Position numbers and translations under genes: made by a program. A stretch of DNA of 64,000 bases, taken from assembly GCA_964432595.1 (NCBI GenBank), contig CAYSOF010000003.1:124001-188000 (forward strand), read 5' to 3'. The stretch is from DASYLJ01 sp964432595 (lineage in GTDB: Bacteria; Desulfobacterota; Binatia; DP-6). The notes under the pieces were generated by a model, which saw nothing but the letters and a program-made list of their open reading frames with translations, did not search any database and was not told where the DNA came from. Positions 62,100 through 64,000 of this stretch are shown one piece after another (positions within the stretch are counted from its first letter, which is position 1; every line of letters begins with the position of its first letter).

Positions 62100-62740
62100 G
62101 CGCCCGGCTCCTCGACCCACAGGTTCGCGAGCAGCGGATCGTCGGAGGCCTCGCCGGCGCGGGGCGTCGTTCCGCCGAGGACGTCGATGGCGGCGGGCAC
62201 GTCGTCGCGCGGCACCATCATGCGGACGCGCGTGCGGATCTGCTGGGCGCCGAACTGGAACGTGTCGACGGGCACCGACCGCGGCCGCACGCGGTCGATG
62301 GTGTCGCGGGGCCCGTAGTAGAGCGCCTGGCTCGGACACACGGTCGCGCACATCGGCTTCAGGCCGACCGACGTCCGGTCGTAGCACATGTCGCACTTCA
62401 TCATGAGGCTCATCGACGTCTGCATCTTGGGGACGCCGAAGGGACACGCCAGCACGCAGTTGTTGCACGCGATGCAGCGCGGCTTGCGCGCGGTCTGCAC
62501 GACGCCGTCGGCGGTGCGCTTGATGGCGTCGGCCGGACAGACCTCGGCGCAGGTCGGCAGGTCGCAGTGCATGCACACGACCGGCACCGTCTGGGTCGAT
62601 GCCGCGCGATCGACGTAGTCGAGCTGGATCATGCTGTAGCCCTTGTGCGTGTCGCACTCGCGGCAGGCCTGCACGCAGGCCTGGCAGCCGATGCAGCGGC
62701 TCGGGTCGATGAAGAAGTCGTACTCGGTGGAGACGGGCAC
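62096..62740 (-). CDS. Four-cluster [4Fe-4S] ferredoxin subunit (NrfC/DmsB/NarH-like)
   Basis: 214 residues. Four Cys groups: CIGCQACVQACRECD, CMHCDLPTCAEVCP, CIACNNCVLACPFG and CDMCYDRTSVG...CATVCP, the layout of electron-transfer subunits of the complex-iron-sulfur molybdoenzyme family. No signal peptide. GTG 62740, four bases behind the molybdoenzyme stop. It would pass electrons between the Rieske/quinol side and the molybdoenzyme. Confidence 0.92.
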   Translation of the reverse strand: MPVSTEYDFFIDPSRCIGCQACVQACRECDTHKGYSMIQLDYVDRAASTQTVPVVCMHCDLPTCAEVCPADAIKRTADGVVQTARKPRCIACNNCVLACPFGVPKMQTSMSLMMKCDMCYDRTSVGLKPMCATVCPSQALYYGPRDTIDRVRPRSVPVDTFQFGAQQIRTRVRMMVPRDDVPAAIDVLGGTTPRAGEASDDPLLANLWVEEPGA

Positions 62741-62744
62741 GGCG

Positions 62745-64000
<1,256 letters not shown>

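Overview
The window is high-GC bacterial chromosome, apparently from a deltaproteobacterium-like lineage. Several secreted proteins carry TTTTTLPP linkers, cysteine-rich 'KCQ...KAG' domains and a 'YKCWRVKD' C-terminal domain. I associate these with the Candidatus Binatia/Binatota and related metagenome genomes. This placement is an inference from protein style; no rRNA or tRNA is visible. Real genes are packed with ATGA/GTGA overlaps, and GTG starts are common.

Left part (1-11.3 kb): the end of an MmyB-type XRE regulator; a TetR gene coupled to a secreted protein with one CxxCH motif; an IS481-type transposase relic; a collagen-like protein; and two divergent operons. The leftward operon encodes a PadR regulator, a MacB/LolD-type ATPase, a two-FtsX-domain permease and an alpha-oxoamine synthase. 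The rightward one encodes a conserved unknown protein, a Crp/Fnr regulator and a LolA-like periplasmic protein. Together they look like a regulated lipid or small-molecule synthesis and export cassette.

Middle (11.3-29 kb): a secreted SpvB/RHS protein of about 1980 residues with an unrecognised C-terminal tip, its partner beta-propeller/cysteine-rich protein, a TPR protein, a relic of a paralogue of the gene at 1048-2376, a lipoprotein, a thrombospondin-type-3 protein, a membrane protein overlapping a PhoD-like phosphatase, a GH19-type endolysin-like enzyme and small secreted proteins.

Split cytochrome c maturation locus (29.2-52 kb): ccmE-F-H-(ccmI-like)-tRNA-binding-ccmA-ccmB lie at 47.2-52.0 kb, whereas ccmC-ccmD lie at 29.3-30.1 kb on the same strand. 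A 67-bp imperfect direct repeat of the ccmB/ccmC junction and a shredded ccmAB relic flank the intervening 17 kb. This segment therefore looks like an insertion into one ancestral operon. Its cargo includes a frameshifted aquaporin, secreted beta-helix and Cys-rich proteins, a nucleotidyltransferase toxin-antitoxin candidate, a caspase-like/Kazal protein, vapBC, a hot-dog thioesterase-adenylate cyclase fusion, and three copies of a short structured repeat. One repeat copy ends exactly at the ccmB breakpoint. Five sigma-54-type -24/-12 promoters are recognisable between 20 and 45 kb, three of them in this insert.

Right part (52-64 kb): lpxA-yacG; a divergent haem operon (unknown-hemD-hemE-hemH-hemG), which fits the neighbouring haem-using ccm genes; an HDOD-GAF protein; and a leftward operon for a molybdopterin nitrate-reductase-like enzyme (cut by the window end), a four-cluster ferredoxin, a Rieske protein, a small membrane protein, a SLAC1-family channel and NnrS. 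This operon is probably respiratory or assimilatory nitrogen-oxide metabolism.
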